Shown piece by piece: positions 26,501 to 41,500 of a stretch of DNA of 64,000 nucleotides; positions within the stretch are counted from its first letter, which is position 1, and every line of letters begins with the position of its first letter. The DNA comes from Shinisaurus crocodilurus. Its lineage: Eukaryota; Chordata; Lepidosauria; Squamata; Shinisauridae. The stretch spans positions 84,971,691-85,035,690 of the forward strand of contig CM037877.1 of the NCBI GenBank assembly GCA_021292165.1, read 5' to 3'. The notes beneath the pieces are model-generated. The model was not told the origin of the DNA and searched no databases. It saw only the letters and a program-made list of their open reading frames with translations. The translations under genes and the position numbers were made by a program.

Positions 26501-29500
26501 TTGGGAGTTGCGCACTTGAGCAATTCTGAACTACAGACCAGTATTTTTTTTTTACCAAAAACAAATGTGCATATTTCTGGTCCCAAAAAAAGGGTGGTGA
26601 ACCAGTGACAGCCACTCCAATCTGCTGCTTGGGCACTTTGGTGGGGCTGTTGCTGGCTGTCACTTCAGAGATTGTGAAAAGCACTCTCTGAAAAGAAAAG
26701 GGGAAAAAGCCATGGCAACCACAAAAGGGGTTATGATCAGAGTGGGGGAGAACGAGCCTGTGATGGTTGCTCCAAAGTGCTGCTTGGGCACTTGGCCGAG
26801 CGGCTGTCACTGGTGGTGACCCAGGCAAGCTCAGGCAAGAGGTTTTTGCTGCTCTTGCCAAGCAGCTCACTCATCACTTCCAGCAACCCACGATGGGGTC
26901 AGTAGCCTGGGTTCAGATGACACAATAACCCATCATGGGTTCAGCAACCCCTAAAACAAGCCATGGGTTGTCAGGGTCATTTGTTGGGGAAAAACAAGCC
27001 ACCCTGAGGGAAGTGGTCTAGGTTTGCACGATATGACAACCCACCATGGCTACTAACCCACGATGGGGTGCTGTGTTGTGCGAACCCAGTCAATGATTGT
27101 GGAACTCATGGGGAGGGATGCACTTGTTATTAAGGGTGTGCTCTAGGTCTGTGGTACTGGAACAGAAGAGGTACTGGAACAGAAAGTAGTCCTACAACTC
27201 CCGGCATGGTGGCTGAGGAATGCTGGGAGTTGTAGGACTTTTTCTGTCTAAACATGCATAGGATTGCACCCTAAACTGCCTAAGACTTGCTATTTACTCA
27301 GATCTAAATTATTATCATAGATTTCATAGATTATAGATATTACATTTACATTATTTCCCATCTAATAGAAAAATAGATTTCAGCCCAGTAACTACCACAG
27401 TTTCTTCTGGAAAGTTCAAGACATTTGGTTTACAATTAGAATCCCTTGAATGTGTACAAAAACATGTAACAAAACAAAAGTTAATTTTTAAAATAAAAAT
27501 ACAATGTATTTGTTATTTTATACACATCATTAACCTAATATAGTTTGACACAAGTAATGAAGAAAAATAATCAAATTAGCAATGCACCATGTACCATTTT
27601 CCTAAATTGTAAAAACAGAAATTACATTATTAAATATAAAATATATTTATCTATTATTTATTAAATTTATATTTCGCCTTTCTATCAAAAATGGCGCTCA
27701 AGGCGGCTAGTAATAAAAAACAGAATTTTGATGAAAACATAAAAACCAATCAATGAATAACACAATTGAAAACACAGCAGTAAAAAGAAATAAACAGCAA
27801 CAAACTAGTTAAAAAACCCTTCACCAACAAACCAGCTTACAGAATGGCCGGCCTGAATAAAATTGCCTACTAGTAGAAGGATAATAAAGAGGGAGCCAAC
27901 CTAGCCTCTCTTAGCAGGGACTAATATACTATATTGTATATAGTTATCGTACCTGAGATTCTGTTTAGATATTAATCAGTATGCTTACTTGTCAGGAAAA
28001 GCAATTAAATGCACTTTCATTTAATAAAATTTGAGGTTTAAATGGGAAATGTGCTTTAAAACCTGCTCTTAGCTGTTTCAAAGGGCTTGCATGCTGCACA
28101 CGTGACATGAAATAGTTGAAAGCAGTTTCTATCCTGGCTCAAGGGAACAACTTTATAGCATCACACTTCAACAAATTACTGTATTTCTCTTACCCAGACT
28201 CAAATGTCACAAAGCTCTTAGATGAAAACCACAAAATTATAGCCTGCAGTCAGTCTAGAATTACAGTAGGGTACTACTTGAGGATGGGGGGGGGGGGAGT
28301 CACACCTAAATCATGACTTCAAGGAAAGTGACAGCACTAATAGGAAGAACTGCTGTTGGTTAAATCAGTTATCAGAGAGTGACCTGGAATATCAAGAACA
28401 ATTTGAGTGTCAGCACTTTACCTGCGATTCATCCTAGGCGTGCAAGAGTAAAATGTAGCAAAATATGATGGAGGGGGGTCAGGTGGCACAAAATCTTCTG
28501 GATCAGAAATGTGACCTGGTTCTTCAGCTTCCTCTACATGAACATGGGATTCTTCCTAACAAGATAAAATGTTTTGTTTTTTTTTAAGAATAAGTAGGAT
28601 TCATGTAAGATAGACTTCCTTCTGCACCTCTACTTTTTAAAAACTAAGTTGTGCATTGAACTCACTTACTGTGCAGGATCTTCTTGTGGCAAATATTTGC
28701 AGGTAACGTAGAGCAGCAGCTATTAAACATACTGTGGTGGTCAGGGCATTCAGAGCACAGAGCGCAAAGAGAACTTTCTATGGGACAAAAAAGACTACAA
28801 AAGTAATTAACATATACAAAGGAGAGCCTATACACCAAAGAGGGTGAGCATCATTTTCTTTTTTTTTAAATTGGACATTTTCTATAAAGCACACAGACAT
28901 CTACATAAGATACCAATTCTTTTGACTTTCAAGAAAAGAAGTTGGTTACATTTTAATTATTCCGGGTTGTACCCATTATGATTTTTTCCCGTTTCTGAAA
29001 TCCATGTACAAACCTACCTACTACAGTCAAGCTACTGTCTATCATAATGACAAGTACTACTTTGTAGCTTGCTGATACACCCTAGAATCCTGTGCCTTTC
29101 AGATATTTTCTTTTTCATTAGTATGCACTTTATTCTGCTTTTTGTTCCCCATTATAGAGAACTTAATCCATATATACAACTTTGGTTGCTACTGAAATAT
29201 AAACAAATATAACAGTACAGTAATAGGTTTCTCTAATCCTGTAACATTTGTTAAAGACTATCATTATTTCTACAGATTTGCTAGAATACTGTATTAGAGT
29301 TGCCTCTGTCTTGTGTGGCTCTGATGACACGGATCGATGGCCCATGTCTATTTCTGAGAGAAGGCCTGTGTATAGCAAGACTCCAGAAGCAACCTCAGTT
29401 AGTTCACAGACCTTCTTTCAGGGTCAAATGACACGTTGTGTTATTCACATGATTTGCCCTTGAATACAAGTGTTTCACCCCATGAAATATAGCAGGAATA

Positions 29501-32500
29501 AGGTGGGCGGTGGGGGGGGGGGGCTGATCCAGATCACAAGGGGGAGGGTTCAAGACCTCCTACCTCTCACACCAGGGTCCTGATCCAGATTGGGGTCCCC
29601 ATGCTGGCTATTTGTGATAGAAACATCTTGTACTCAAGGACAAATACTCTAACGTAATGTTTGGCCTTCTGAGAGTTTTAGGTATGACTCGGGAGATCCA
29701 GGTTCTAGTCCCCACTCAGCCATGAAACGCACTGGATGACTTTGGGCCAATCACTGACTCTCAGCCTAACGTACCTCACAGGGTTGTTGTGAGGATAAAA
29801 TGGAGAGGAGGAGGAGGATTATGTATGCCGCCTTGGGCTCCTTGCAGGAAAAAAGGTGGGGTATAAATATAATTAATTAATAAATAAATAAATAAATAAA
29901 ATATCCCCATACAGGTGTGTGAGATTTTTACACGGAGTCAAATTGTATGAAGCTCAGAGCAGTTTACAACAAAATAAGAACAGATCAGTGAGCTATCACC
30001 AGCTTTACAAACATGTTATGGAAAATTCCACCTTATTCTAAAGGTCTTGTTCTATAGGTCCTCTCTCACAGCTTCTTCCCCCTCCCCTTTATGCACTGAA
30101 CAAAAACCAATGGAGAAGTGCTCAGAAAAAAAAGACTTAACACATTTGAAAGCAGTCAAGGAATTACATGATACCACTGTTTTCTTTTTTTTTATTATTG
30201 CAGTTTACTCTTTGCTAGTGCAGTCAATATTGGATGATGACCTCACCTTGAGTAGAAGGTGAACTGCACTACATGACTGGCCTGGATATAGCTGCAATGC
30301 GTTTTCTTTCTCTGTACATTTTGCTGGCAGAAATTCTTCACAACAGAAACAAAACTTATTTTCACCAACGTCAACCTTTAATATCAACGAAGGTAGTGAG
30401 AATTTTGAATTAGTCACTTTAGTCATTAGTACACCATCAAAAATGCTACACTGTGGTGAAGCAAAGAATTAAAATCCATAAAGCAATCGCTGAACTAATA
30501 TAGTGCATGAGTAATTGTGTAAGAACCAGGAGATATTACATATGTCACATTTTACTCATTTGTCCATATCAGAGAATCTTTCAATTCATCAGTGTAGATT
30601 AAAAAACTAGCCCTGATCATATGGAGGCTTCTGCAGATGTCATGTTTGGTTGTACTGCGCATTGATGGAAGTGTGTAAAAAACCTCTAAACTTTTAAAGT
30701 CTCAAGATTCCCAAAAGGATATTTTATTGAATGCCTTCCATTACAGAAGGTATAAATAAGGAAGAGGTAGAGATTGCTTATGTAGGTTGGCTGGAATTCA
30801 AAACCTTGAAATTTTGTGCTATGTTTATCTACTGAATAATGAATAATGAAACACAGGTCTGCATAAGCCCAAGGTATTATTATTATTTTAATCTAAGAGC
30901 ATTCAAATGTACATGGTTGGGTATAACACAGGGACAGAATATATCACAACTGTGGAATTTTTGGCAGCAGATCCATATTTCACATAATGGGCCGGTTTGC
31001 ACATCACAATAAGGCACCGTGGGTTAATTTACCTGCGGGGCTCTGAGATGTGCGCTGGCTGCCATTTTGAATGTACAAGCTGCGGTGAGGGTGCACCACA
31101 GCTTGTCGTGTCATGCGAACCCAGGCATCAAGGCTTATTTGAGGGTTACACATCCCTTGGATAATCCTAGAACAACCTTAGAATAACCCAAGATGCAGAG
31201 GTTTGCACAACATGGCAAGCTGCGGCGTGCCCCCTCTGCAGCTTGCATATGCAAAATGGAGGCTGACGCCCATCTTGGAGCCCTACGAGTTAATTAACCC
31301 ATGGTAGCTTACTATCACGTGTGACCCGAGTCACTGTGTATTTTTACCCTAAGATTTCATTTCAGTTGGGGGATATAGACTAACTGAGAAAGCCAAAGGC
31401 TGATAGAAATGTGAGTACAGGTATAGGATTTGAACAGAGAATTCAAAGGTTCACAGATTTGTCTATTTATTATTTGATGATATGTATTTGATTGTATGGT
31501 TACTGCTATTCCTTTTCTAAGCCACTTTGTGTCTCACATGGGTAAAAAAAGGGGGGGAAAGGAAAAAATAGATAAATTAGTATGGTAGAGATGGTATATT
31601 TTGCTTTGTAGTTTTGATATACAATATTTGCATTTTTAAGTCTTCTAAGATTGGTAAAACTTTATATTAGAAGTACTGCTACCTATTATAATTCAGACAT
31701 AATCAGGTAAAATGTCCTCACCAGATCACATCTAGGTACACTGGACACAAATTGAGCACCTTGGCATCCAAGAACAAATCCCGCCAGGTTCAACAGAACA
31801 CAGATAACAGAAAGCAAAACAAACAAGTTAACCTGGAACAAAATAAAAAATGCAAAACATTTTAAGTGACTTGGCATTCTACCAATACATGCCAACATCT
31901 TCACTGTTCTATATTTTACCTTTGCCTTCTATGCTTCACATTTTGTACACTGTGCTCAATTCAATGTACACCAAAATATATGTTATTTCCAACATATTCC
32001 TACAGTTTATAACCATATGAAGGATCCTAATTTCAACAAGTTTGTATAGGAACTTTAAAATACTGTCTGCTGCAGAGTTTAATATTTATTTCAGTAAGTT
32101 ACATTATTTTTCAGTACATTCAATACTATAAAATCTGAGGATGAAATATCTAAACTCACATTGCACTGAAGGAAAGATGCTGAAGATGCTTTACAAGGCA
32201 AATAGTAAGAGATAAAGAAAATTATTTTATACTCCAGGGAAGGCACAGGCACATCTGAAGGATTCAATTACAGTTTACTTCCTCCTCTACTACCAAAAAT
32301 AGAACAGAATACACTGTTGATATAACACACATTTATTTTGCTGAGACTCACAGTGGGGGAATCGCACAGTGAATTTGAATAAACAGATGGATTATGCCAC
32401 AACAGTTCCTGACTGTAGGTATTTAAGACTGCATGTATTTAAAATCTGAGGCAATTAGCCAGGAAATCCCAATTCATTCAATTAAACCTTTATTCAGGGT

Positions 32501-35500
32501 CCCTTCTAATTGTGTGATTTCAAGGTACAGGATTACTTGCACAGGTTGTTCTTGAGTCTGGTAAGAAATGCAAATGTTTGATTTGAATGAGTAACTTACA
32601 TTCATTTCATTTGTTACATTTCTATACTGCCCAATAGCCAAAGCTGTCTGGGCAGTTAACTGTCTCCTAGTAATACAATACAGGTTTACTGCTAAGCATG
32701 TGTGGAGTATTATGACACTGCAGGAAGACAATCTTGTGATCTTCTAGACCTAACCTCAGGGTTGCGGGGAGGTAAGACACACACAGTGGGTCCACCCCTT
32801 CCTTGCCATCAGTAACTTTCCCTCTCTGAGCCCTCTGTTATGCTCCTCATCATCACAGTTGCTGCAAGCCACTTGCTTGCTTACTTTCTGACTCTCTTCT
32901 GGTTCAAAGCAAGTGCGCCAGTGGACAAGTAAGGAGACAGAGGGTGAATTCACATATCATTCCAGTTCCTTTGAAAAGGTTTTTTTTTTACAGGGACATA
33001 TGCAGACATGAATGCTTCTGTCCCTGTCAAAAAAGCATACGGAGCTCTGTCAAAAAAAAAACCCTCTTTAAAAGGAACCGGAGTTTTGACGGCTAGCTTT
33101 CAAACCTCTGTGCTCCTGTAAAATGGGGTGGCTCACACCTTTCCACCTTCCCAAGCACCTAGAGTCTTAACAAAAGGTGGAAAAGTGAGAGGAACCTGAG
33201 AGAAGTCAGGTCCAAACAAAACCTAGAGGATCTCACCGTGAAGGGGGTGATCTAGTGGCCACCCCCTTTTCACAAGCAACGATCACTCGTGGCTTTGGTT
33301 TCTCTTGAGAGCTCAAGTGTTTGACAGCTGTCAAGAGAAACCAAAGTCAAAAATAAAGCTCTTGGCAGCCTCTCTGGGTCAATGCCCATGAGGGGTGCCT
33401 GTTGCACTTTGACAGCAGACACGGCCCAGGACACTGCCCAGGTAAGGCATGCCATTTCGCACCCATGGAAGTGCGCAAGAGTGCACTTGTGCAAATCCAA
33501 CTAGAAAAGAATAATAATTTAAAAAACCAAAAAAAATTGCACACATTTGGGATGCAAAAATAAGGGGGGGTGATGAACCAGTGACAGCCCGTCCAATGTA
33601 CCACTTGGGCTAAGGGGCTATCACTAGCTGTCAAATCGGAGATCGCAAAAAGTGCTCTTCAAAAAAAGGGGGGGGGAGGTAAAAGCAGGAAAAAGCTGCG
33701 GCAAATGCAAAAGGACTCGCGATCGCAGCAGGAGCCACAGAGCCAGTGGCAGTCACTCCACCTTGCCACTTGGGCATCAGCAGGGCAGCTGGCACTGGCC
33801 CGGGCGAGCTTGGCAGGATCAGCAAGGGATTTTTGCTGCTCTTGCCAAGAGGCTCGCTCGCCACTTCCCTTCACCCACGATGGGGACAGTTGCCCAGGTT
33901 CGGATGACACACCAACCCATCGAGGGTGAAACAACCCCTAGTACAAGCCATGGGTTGTCAGGGTGGCTTGTTGCCCAAGAACAAGCCACCTTGCAAGAAA
34001 TGGTCTGGGTTTGCACAATATGACAACCCACCATTGTTGTGTCATGCAAACCCAGTCAGAGCTTGTTCCTCATTGCCGTTACTGTTTACTCAGCCTCTCT
34101 CCCCCAAGACAGCAGGTGAACAAGAGTAGTAGTGATGACAGCGGCAAGGAGTAGAAAATGCTACTCCATCTGATATCTATGGAAAGCTACCCTGTGTGGT
34201 AATCCACTAAACTAAACAGGTGGCATCTTCTCCCCTGATGTACCTTTAGGTCCTGGATTGACTCTGCCCACCCAGATTGGCCAATGGATCCTCTGGGACA
34301 GGAAGGAGTATAACAGTGTTTCCTACTCCAACTGAGTCTTACTTAAGCAACAAGGTCTTTTGAGTGCTGGTGTGTTCCTATATCCTTGGTTATTCTTTGA
34401 TCCTGACTTTTGGCTTACTCCTTGGCCATGCCTCCTGGTATGTCCTTTGCTTCTGACTTACTCATTGGTCCTGACTACTGGCTTTGTCCCATGGCACCTG
34501 ACTCACCAAAGACCAGCTCCAGCCCTGACCTCACTTCCTCTCTCTGGGCAGTGGTAGGGATTTGTCCTGCTGCAAGTAAGGGAGCAGGTGGTAACTGCTC
34601 CTCCTTCACCACTTACTTTCCTACTCAGGAAAAAGCGGAGGAGTGACCAAGCAGCAACAACAGCGAAGAGGAAGAGCAGCCACTACTTGCTCACCTCTCC
34701 CCTTTTCCCCCAGAGGGGCTATACGTTAGTAGTAGAGCAGTTACTTTTCATGCAGAAGGTCCCAGGTTTGGTCCTCAGCATTTCTAGGTAGGGCTAGAGA
34801 AGAATCCTGCCTGAAACTCTGGAGGGCTGTGCCAGTCAGTGTCAACAATAATGGGCTAGATGGACCAATGGACTGACTCAGTATAAGGCAGATTCCTATG
34901 TTCCCTTTGAGTGATGGTTGAGCCTCCACTACCACCAGTGGGAGACCACATATGAACAAGCAAGTAGTGGCAGCAGCTGCTCCTGCTGTCGCTGCTCATT
35001 TGCTTTCTTTCTCTGGGATGGGAGGGATAAAAACTCAGCTATGGCAAGGGGGAGGAACAGCAGCAGGACCAGGGGGCTGCAGCAGTTGGCTCCCTGGTGG
35101 TGTATGGGCCTCAGCAGGTGCCAGATCAGGCCAAGCCTTGATGGCAGCCCTTCCAATCTAATTGTGCACACCTCTGCTAGAGATGTAGAGGTAGTTGAAG
35201 GATATGATAAAACTCTTTGAAGTATGAAACTCAAATACATTATAGGTTTAAACAAACGGCAAGGGAAATGTGTCCTGATCTACTTCCACTTCTCTCTCTA
35301 CCAGGAGATATGACAAATATATGGCTTGGATCCAGAGAACTATGAGCAGAATTGCAAAACAGGGCTTTCCTGCCTCCTCCTCCCTACTGGAGCTACTTGC
35401 ACTCCCCAAAGCTACTCCTGAGAGTTGAGGGGCCTGCTGGAATGACATGCTATACAGGCAGCACAGAGGGGGAAATTGTGTGAATTGAAGACCCTGTTGA

Positions 35501-38500
35501 TGTGCACAGAAGCACTTTCACTCAAGAGGTGCTCCAGAGCCAAACATGTCCTTTAAAATGTAAATTTCCAATCATCATCTTGCTAATCAGATATTAAAAT
35601 GCCAGGAAAGGGAGGGAAAGAACACTTCTATTCATAAGAAGTCACTTATTTTTCTTCTACAATCTTCCAATTCCTACCATCAACCACCAGTTCCTATTTC
35701 TTCAATCTCACTTCACAATAGACTGCTATTTGGAAAGGGATGTCACTTTAGCATCAGCTGCTGTATTCTCTACCAATACGTATTGCACACATACTATTTA
35801 GGTCCAGCAGAAATAGATGAATACATATGAATTAGTAAAGTTGCTTAGTATTTTCTCACTATTTTGTTGTACACTTACAATTATTTAGTTTCAGATCACA
35901 TCTGTTTAAGATTAGCTGTTGTGAGACTGGGGGCAGGCAGGTAAATATTGGTGAACTTTGAATAAACCAATTTGAGATAAATGGAAAGTAGTGAAAATCA
36001 AGAGCAGAGTGTGATCAGGACATACTGTAAGCTCTGCGTGTGTATAGCTCCCAGGACTGAACTGGGATTACAGCTATTTCTCTCCTTTTGCTTTTCAACT
36101 GCCTTTTATTAATATTTTATTTATTAATTTATTTATTACATTTGTATACTGCCCAATAGCCAAAGCTCTCTTGTTCACAACAATTATAGTTGTTATTGTT
36201 ACTCATTTTAAAGTTGTTTCTGTCCTATATCCTGAAAGCAACTTTATGAAGCATGATCATATTACAGGTAAGAATTTAAAGTATGTTTACCATGGTAAAA
36301 AAGGAGTAAACTATTTTTTAAGCAAGGAAGTAAACATCTATGAAAATGTGTATCATATACACAAGAAAATATTATACCATGGAAAAAGAGTATGAGGAAA
36401 CATACCACATCTGTTCTCCTGCACTGAGCAGGGCGTGGACACAATGGCCTTATAGTATAGGCCCCTTCCAACTCTACTATTCTATGATTCTATGAATATT
36501 TATATTATACCAATAATATAATATTTAATCAATATTAAATTAAACAAAAAACTTCTTGCAGGGCTGCTTTAAAAACAGATAGTATTCACCTTTGTTTACA
36601 AGCATGTTTAATGCTTATGTAAAATTAGCAGATTGAAAGTTATAGCATTAGAGCCAGAGGTTATCTCCACTCCCTGTCCTCCTATTTTTCTTCTAGAGAG
36701 GCCTCTGTACCTGTCTAGCAGAAGCACACTGACGGGGGCGGTACCAGGGCTGGAGAGGCCATCGGATTTCTCGTATCCTGGCCTCTCCTATCCCAATCCA
36801 CTGGAATGCCCCCCTTTTGACCTCTGTGAGGTCCTCCAAGGCTGCTTTTGCGACCTCAGAAAGCAGCTGGTGGGGTTCCTTCCGCAGCAGCTGCAAGGGG
36901 GAGGAATTGGATCATGTAGTCCCCCTCCTAAGGTTGTAGGAACGTGTACAGTTTTGGGAGAGGGACTCCGATAAATCCTATGGTCCTTGGGATGCTCTTC
37001 ATGGACCATAGGACTGCTCTTCTTTGTCAAGCAAGTGGTAAGAAAAAACATGTATTTTCATGGTTTCAAGCTATTTACTTAGTGGATGATATTAGCACAT
37101 GGGCCTTCTGGATGGCACATATACAAGTTTAGGCTGAATGTTACTCCACAAAATGAGTGGATTAAATTCTGAATCCACTTTTTAATTTGTGAGTAAATAA
37201 TTTGCAATAAGACCAATGTCTAGTGCAATATGCCGTAGTTGCTGCTGTGCCATAAACTTCAATATACCTGGCCTACTTATTACAAGAAAATCAGCTGGAC
37301 TACTTGAATTCTACTTAGGAAGACCTGTTTGCCACAATGATGCAGCTTTCTCTGTTTGTGTAAAATTTGTGACTTGAGGTGCAATCTTATGCATGTTTAG
37401 ACAGAAAAAAAGTCCTACAGCTCCCGGCATTCCCTAGCCAGCATGCATAAGATTGAGTCCTAAATAAAAGTTTCTACTCTCTACAGGTTGGATCCAGGGA
37501 AGCTTTCTTTGTTGGATAAAGGTGCTTGCTCCATTGAAATAACCTCTGTCACTCCTCCTGCCCTGCTGGCAGCAGCCTGGCACTGGATACTCAGAAGCCT
37601 TCAAGAGTGGAGGTTTCCATCTAGCAGGTGGCAAACCAATAGGATTATGCCCTTCATCTCTCTCCAGAATGCATTTTTAAAAATTATATTAAATATGTAC
37701 ACACCCCTTCTTCCAAATTGTAATGTACAAGTATACAACGGTAACAATTATAGAATAAGAAGAATCTTTCTGCAATTGCACTAGATAGCAAGTGATTATC
37801 ACTTAGAAATCACTGCTTATTAGAATCTAAAGAACAGCGTACTAAATAACCCATCAAATTACCTTGGTGTGCTTAAAAAGAACGGAATCTTATATCACAT
37901 AACTAACAACCAACAAGGACATGAAAATGACTATGGAACCAACTACCTAGGGAGGTGGTGGGCTCTCCCACTCTGGAGGCATTCAAGGTGCAGCTGGACA
38001 GCCATCTGTCAGGGATGCTTTGACCTAGATTCCTGCATTGAGCAGGGGGTTGGACTCAATGGCCTTGTAGGCCCCTTCCAACTCTACTTTTCTATGATTC
38101 TATGATTCTATGTGAAACAAAAAGGATGCTTGAAAACTAAATGTCCTTCCCAAACTCAAGCTCTTACTAGGAAGCCACTAACAAAAGAAAACAAAACAAG
38201 CTTCTTTACCTCCAAAGCTGAATACTGTCAAGTATTAAATACTTAGAAAGGTAAGTCCACATTTGTTATAGGTGGATTTATTTTCTGAATCAGTTGTTCA
38301 AAACTGGGCCAAACGTCATCAAGGCAAATAGCATTCCAATTATATTGATTACATTAAAATAAAATAAGAACATTCATATTTTTAATTAAATATTCTTCAA
38401 GCAGGCCAACAGTGCTGAACACATCATACAAAATTACCCCTTCCCAATAGTAACAGAAGTACCATTGTTGCTATCATTAGCAGCATGAACAAATAAAATT

Positions 38501-41500
38501 AATATACTGCTTAATATGGCTTTATTCCTTCAAGATTATTTATTTTTTAGGGGAAAGCAAGCATATCACTTTTAACAGTACTGCTATTACATCTAGAAAA
38601 ACTTGTGACATACTCAGATATCACATTTTAACCAGCACGTACCAAAAGTATCATTGGTCTCTTCCATGTTGTTAATCCTATCATTCCTGATATCATGACC
38701 TGCAATAAAACAAAGCAATATGAAGAATTGAGAGTTCTTCACTCATCATTTACATGCTGAAAATAACTAATTGTGAAGCTCTAAAAAGAGCACCGACAAA
38801 ATTCTGCTGCTTAAAAGTATAAGCGCGCAACATCTACTGTCTCAGGTCAACATTGATCAGGAACATGCCTTTTGTGCATGGACCTTGCAGTGTCCTGTGT
38901 ACTGCAATGCATGTACATCACTTACATATGCACAGTTCTGCTGAAAAGGAAGGTCAGCAGTAAGGGACTCCAGCAAACATAGCAGCAAATGTAGGAGCAA
39001 AGGATGCAGTGTGGCACTAAGTTGCCCCCTTTGTCTTCAGGGGTATTCCTCACAGTTAGGGTGCAATCCTATGCATGTTTAGACAGAAAAAGGTCCTACA
39101 ACTCCCAGCATTCCCCAGCCAGCTGGCTGAGGCTGGCTGGGGAATGCTGGAAGTTGTAGGACTTTTTTCTATCTAAACATGCATACGATCGATTGCACCC
39201 TTAAACTATACTGTAAATGTACAGAAAAATCAGTTTCAGTGCTGACTATAGGAGGCTGATTGTCTTGCTTTGATAACAGCACTAAATTTTGTTTCATCAT
39301 TTCTTTTATTTTTCAACTGATTAAGCACATCCATATCAAAAATTAATGAAGAATAAATAATATCCCATTCTTCAAGCAGATATTAAAAGACAAACTTCTC
39401 TTAATATACAGATAAAATGAAACCAAGGCTTAACCATTTTTATGGAAAGAATCTATAAATAAATATGAAGAACTTTTCCGTTGTTTTCAAGATTTGAAAC
39501 AGCCTTGCAAGGGGAAGTCTGCCTGACTTCATCACTGATCACCTTTCAACTAGTGGCAAATAGTTTTATTTTAGTGAGCTTTTACAGAATTTTATTCTTA
39601 CTGAGCTTTTAGCTTGATCCTCTTGCTGCCTTTTCAGTTTTTTAGTTTAGGTTGTTGTTGTTATTGATTTCCCCCCAATTTTTATTATGTATTTTAATCT
39701 TCATTGTAAACCATCTTGGATATTTATAGAAAGGCAGGATATAAATCTTGATAATAAATAATGAAGAACTGGTGTTGCATTGCTACATAATTCAGTGCTA
39801 GATCGTTCCTCCAAGGTTATTTTACTATTTGAAATTATTTAAAATACAAAAGGAAATAAATCCACCAGGAACTTCTCCTGAAGAGAGAACATACAAGAGA
39901 TATATTAAGGACAATAGTCTCAGAAAGCTAGAGCCAAGTATTCTTTTGTACCCTGGAATATTCACTATATGGCCTGTAAAACCACATATCCTATATCTGT
40001 TCTAAAAATTGGTTGTGGAGGGAGAAGATGAAGGGGGAAAGTTCTCATATTTAGCTTTTTGATGTAATAAGCTAGTCAAACCAGGCTGTCAGAACTGGAT
40101 TACTTAATCCAGTACATATTTCTGCAGCATACAATTATTTCTGATGGAGCAGAGCGATAAAAATTATTGTACAATACAAACATATATCTCTTATTTAAAC
40201 CAGTATAGGTAGTCTCGGTTTAATAATATCACTCATTTAATATCAGCTATCTTAAAATTTAACTCGTTCTATACAGAGAAGCAGCAGATATAAATAATTT
40301 AAATAATCTTTTTAAAAATATGAAATAATAATCATGTAATAGAAGTCCCATATAGTTGGACAACCATGTAAGTTTCTTCAGTACTTACTATGCGGCTTTA
40401 TAGATCACCTCTTTGCTCATATCAAAAGAAAATTAGTTGCAATTAAATACTCCTGAAATCAATTTTTTAAAGTCTCACTGAAATCAATGAGACAAGTTAG
40501 TAGCAACTAGAACTGCTCATTGATTTCAAGAGGATTTAAGCACAACTAATGCCTCTGGTTTCATATTTAAGATTATCTTAAATCTTTTAGACCTTTATAA
40601 ACTACACTTTTCTTTTTTATTAAAAACTTACTAAAATGCGGGGGGAAGTCAATGCAAAACATCTAATATTGGAACAAAATGTGAGGATTCAAATCGGAGA
40701 TCTCAACTAGTGACGATCATTAGTAGGGAGTAATAGGACTGGCCAAAAGCATTTTGCTGCCTGAGATGGGACAGCATCTTCCACATCTGAAAGCAGCAGG
40801 CTAACTTAGGGGGCGCAGAGCAGGCTGCTTAGCCCATATTTCTCTCCTTCAATACCTTGCTGCCACCTCCTAGCATCTGCCGCCTGAGGCAACTGTTTCA
40901 CTTTGCCTAATGGTAGGGCCAGCCCTGGGGAGTAAACTTTATTCATCTGGGCCCTGATCCACCTCTACCATGTGCAGCAGTGGATTGTCAGTAATTGTAT
41001 CAATCATCTGTTCCAGAGAGGGAGAAGACTGAGTCCAGGTCCTGGCACCCCTTTCCACCTTCTCCGCACATATGATCAATGCCACTTATGAACTGATTGG
41101 CACTATGCTTAAACAATCAGTTGCTACATGGGGCATTATAGATGACAGAAACCAAATACACCTTGTACATGCGGCTACAGAAATGCAATAAAATGAATAT
41201 GTTGTTCTTCATCCAACTAGGGTTACATGCAGAAAAGTCTGTAGCTGTTAGAGCAAATGCTTTCTATGCAGAAAGTCCCAGATTCACTCCCTGGCATGTC
41301 CACCTATGGGCTGGAAAAGGGTCCTGCCTGAAACCCTGGAGAGCCACTGCCAGTCAATATAGGACAATAATACTTTGGGGGCATTATTTAAACCACATAC
41401 CTGAAGATATGAGCGGGGCCACACCATGTAGCCCCAACCCCAACACTGGGCATGGCACATTGCCCCCCCCCCAGGCATTTTTGAATAGAATGTGAACATC

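Larger units (their letters stand above)
16697..28421 (-). other. ENTREP1 intron 6
   Basis: 11.7-kb intron, the largest of the gene. It carries the nested transposon stack at 22.0-25.3 kb and many other repeats listed separately. The stretches 17000-18200 and 18340-21700 are otherwise unremarkable. The 124-codon plus-strand frame at 20333-20707 has no recognisable homology. Confidence 0.85.
31833..38642 (-). other. ENTREP1 intron 2
   Basis: 6.8-kb intron with a third copy of the 1-kb repeat, a tRNA-SINE and CR1 tails, listed separately. Short copies of a CATTTCTATACTGCCCAATAG LINE tail are at about 32600-32665 and 36112-36172. At 36660-37020 there is a GC-rich stretch of unknown type. No gene. 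Confidence 0.85.

Noticed and set aside
26343..26870. 175-codon minus-strand ORF
   Set aside because: It runs through copy 2 of the 1-kb repeat; the same region in copies 1 and 3 is broken, so it is not a conserved gene.
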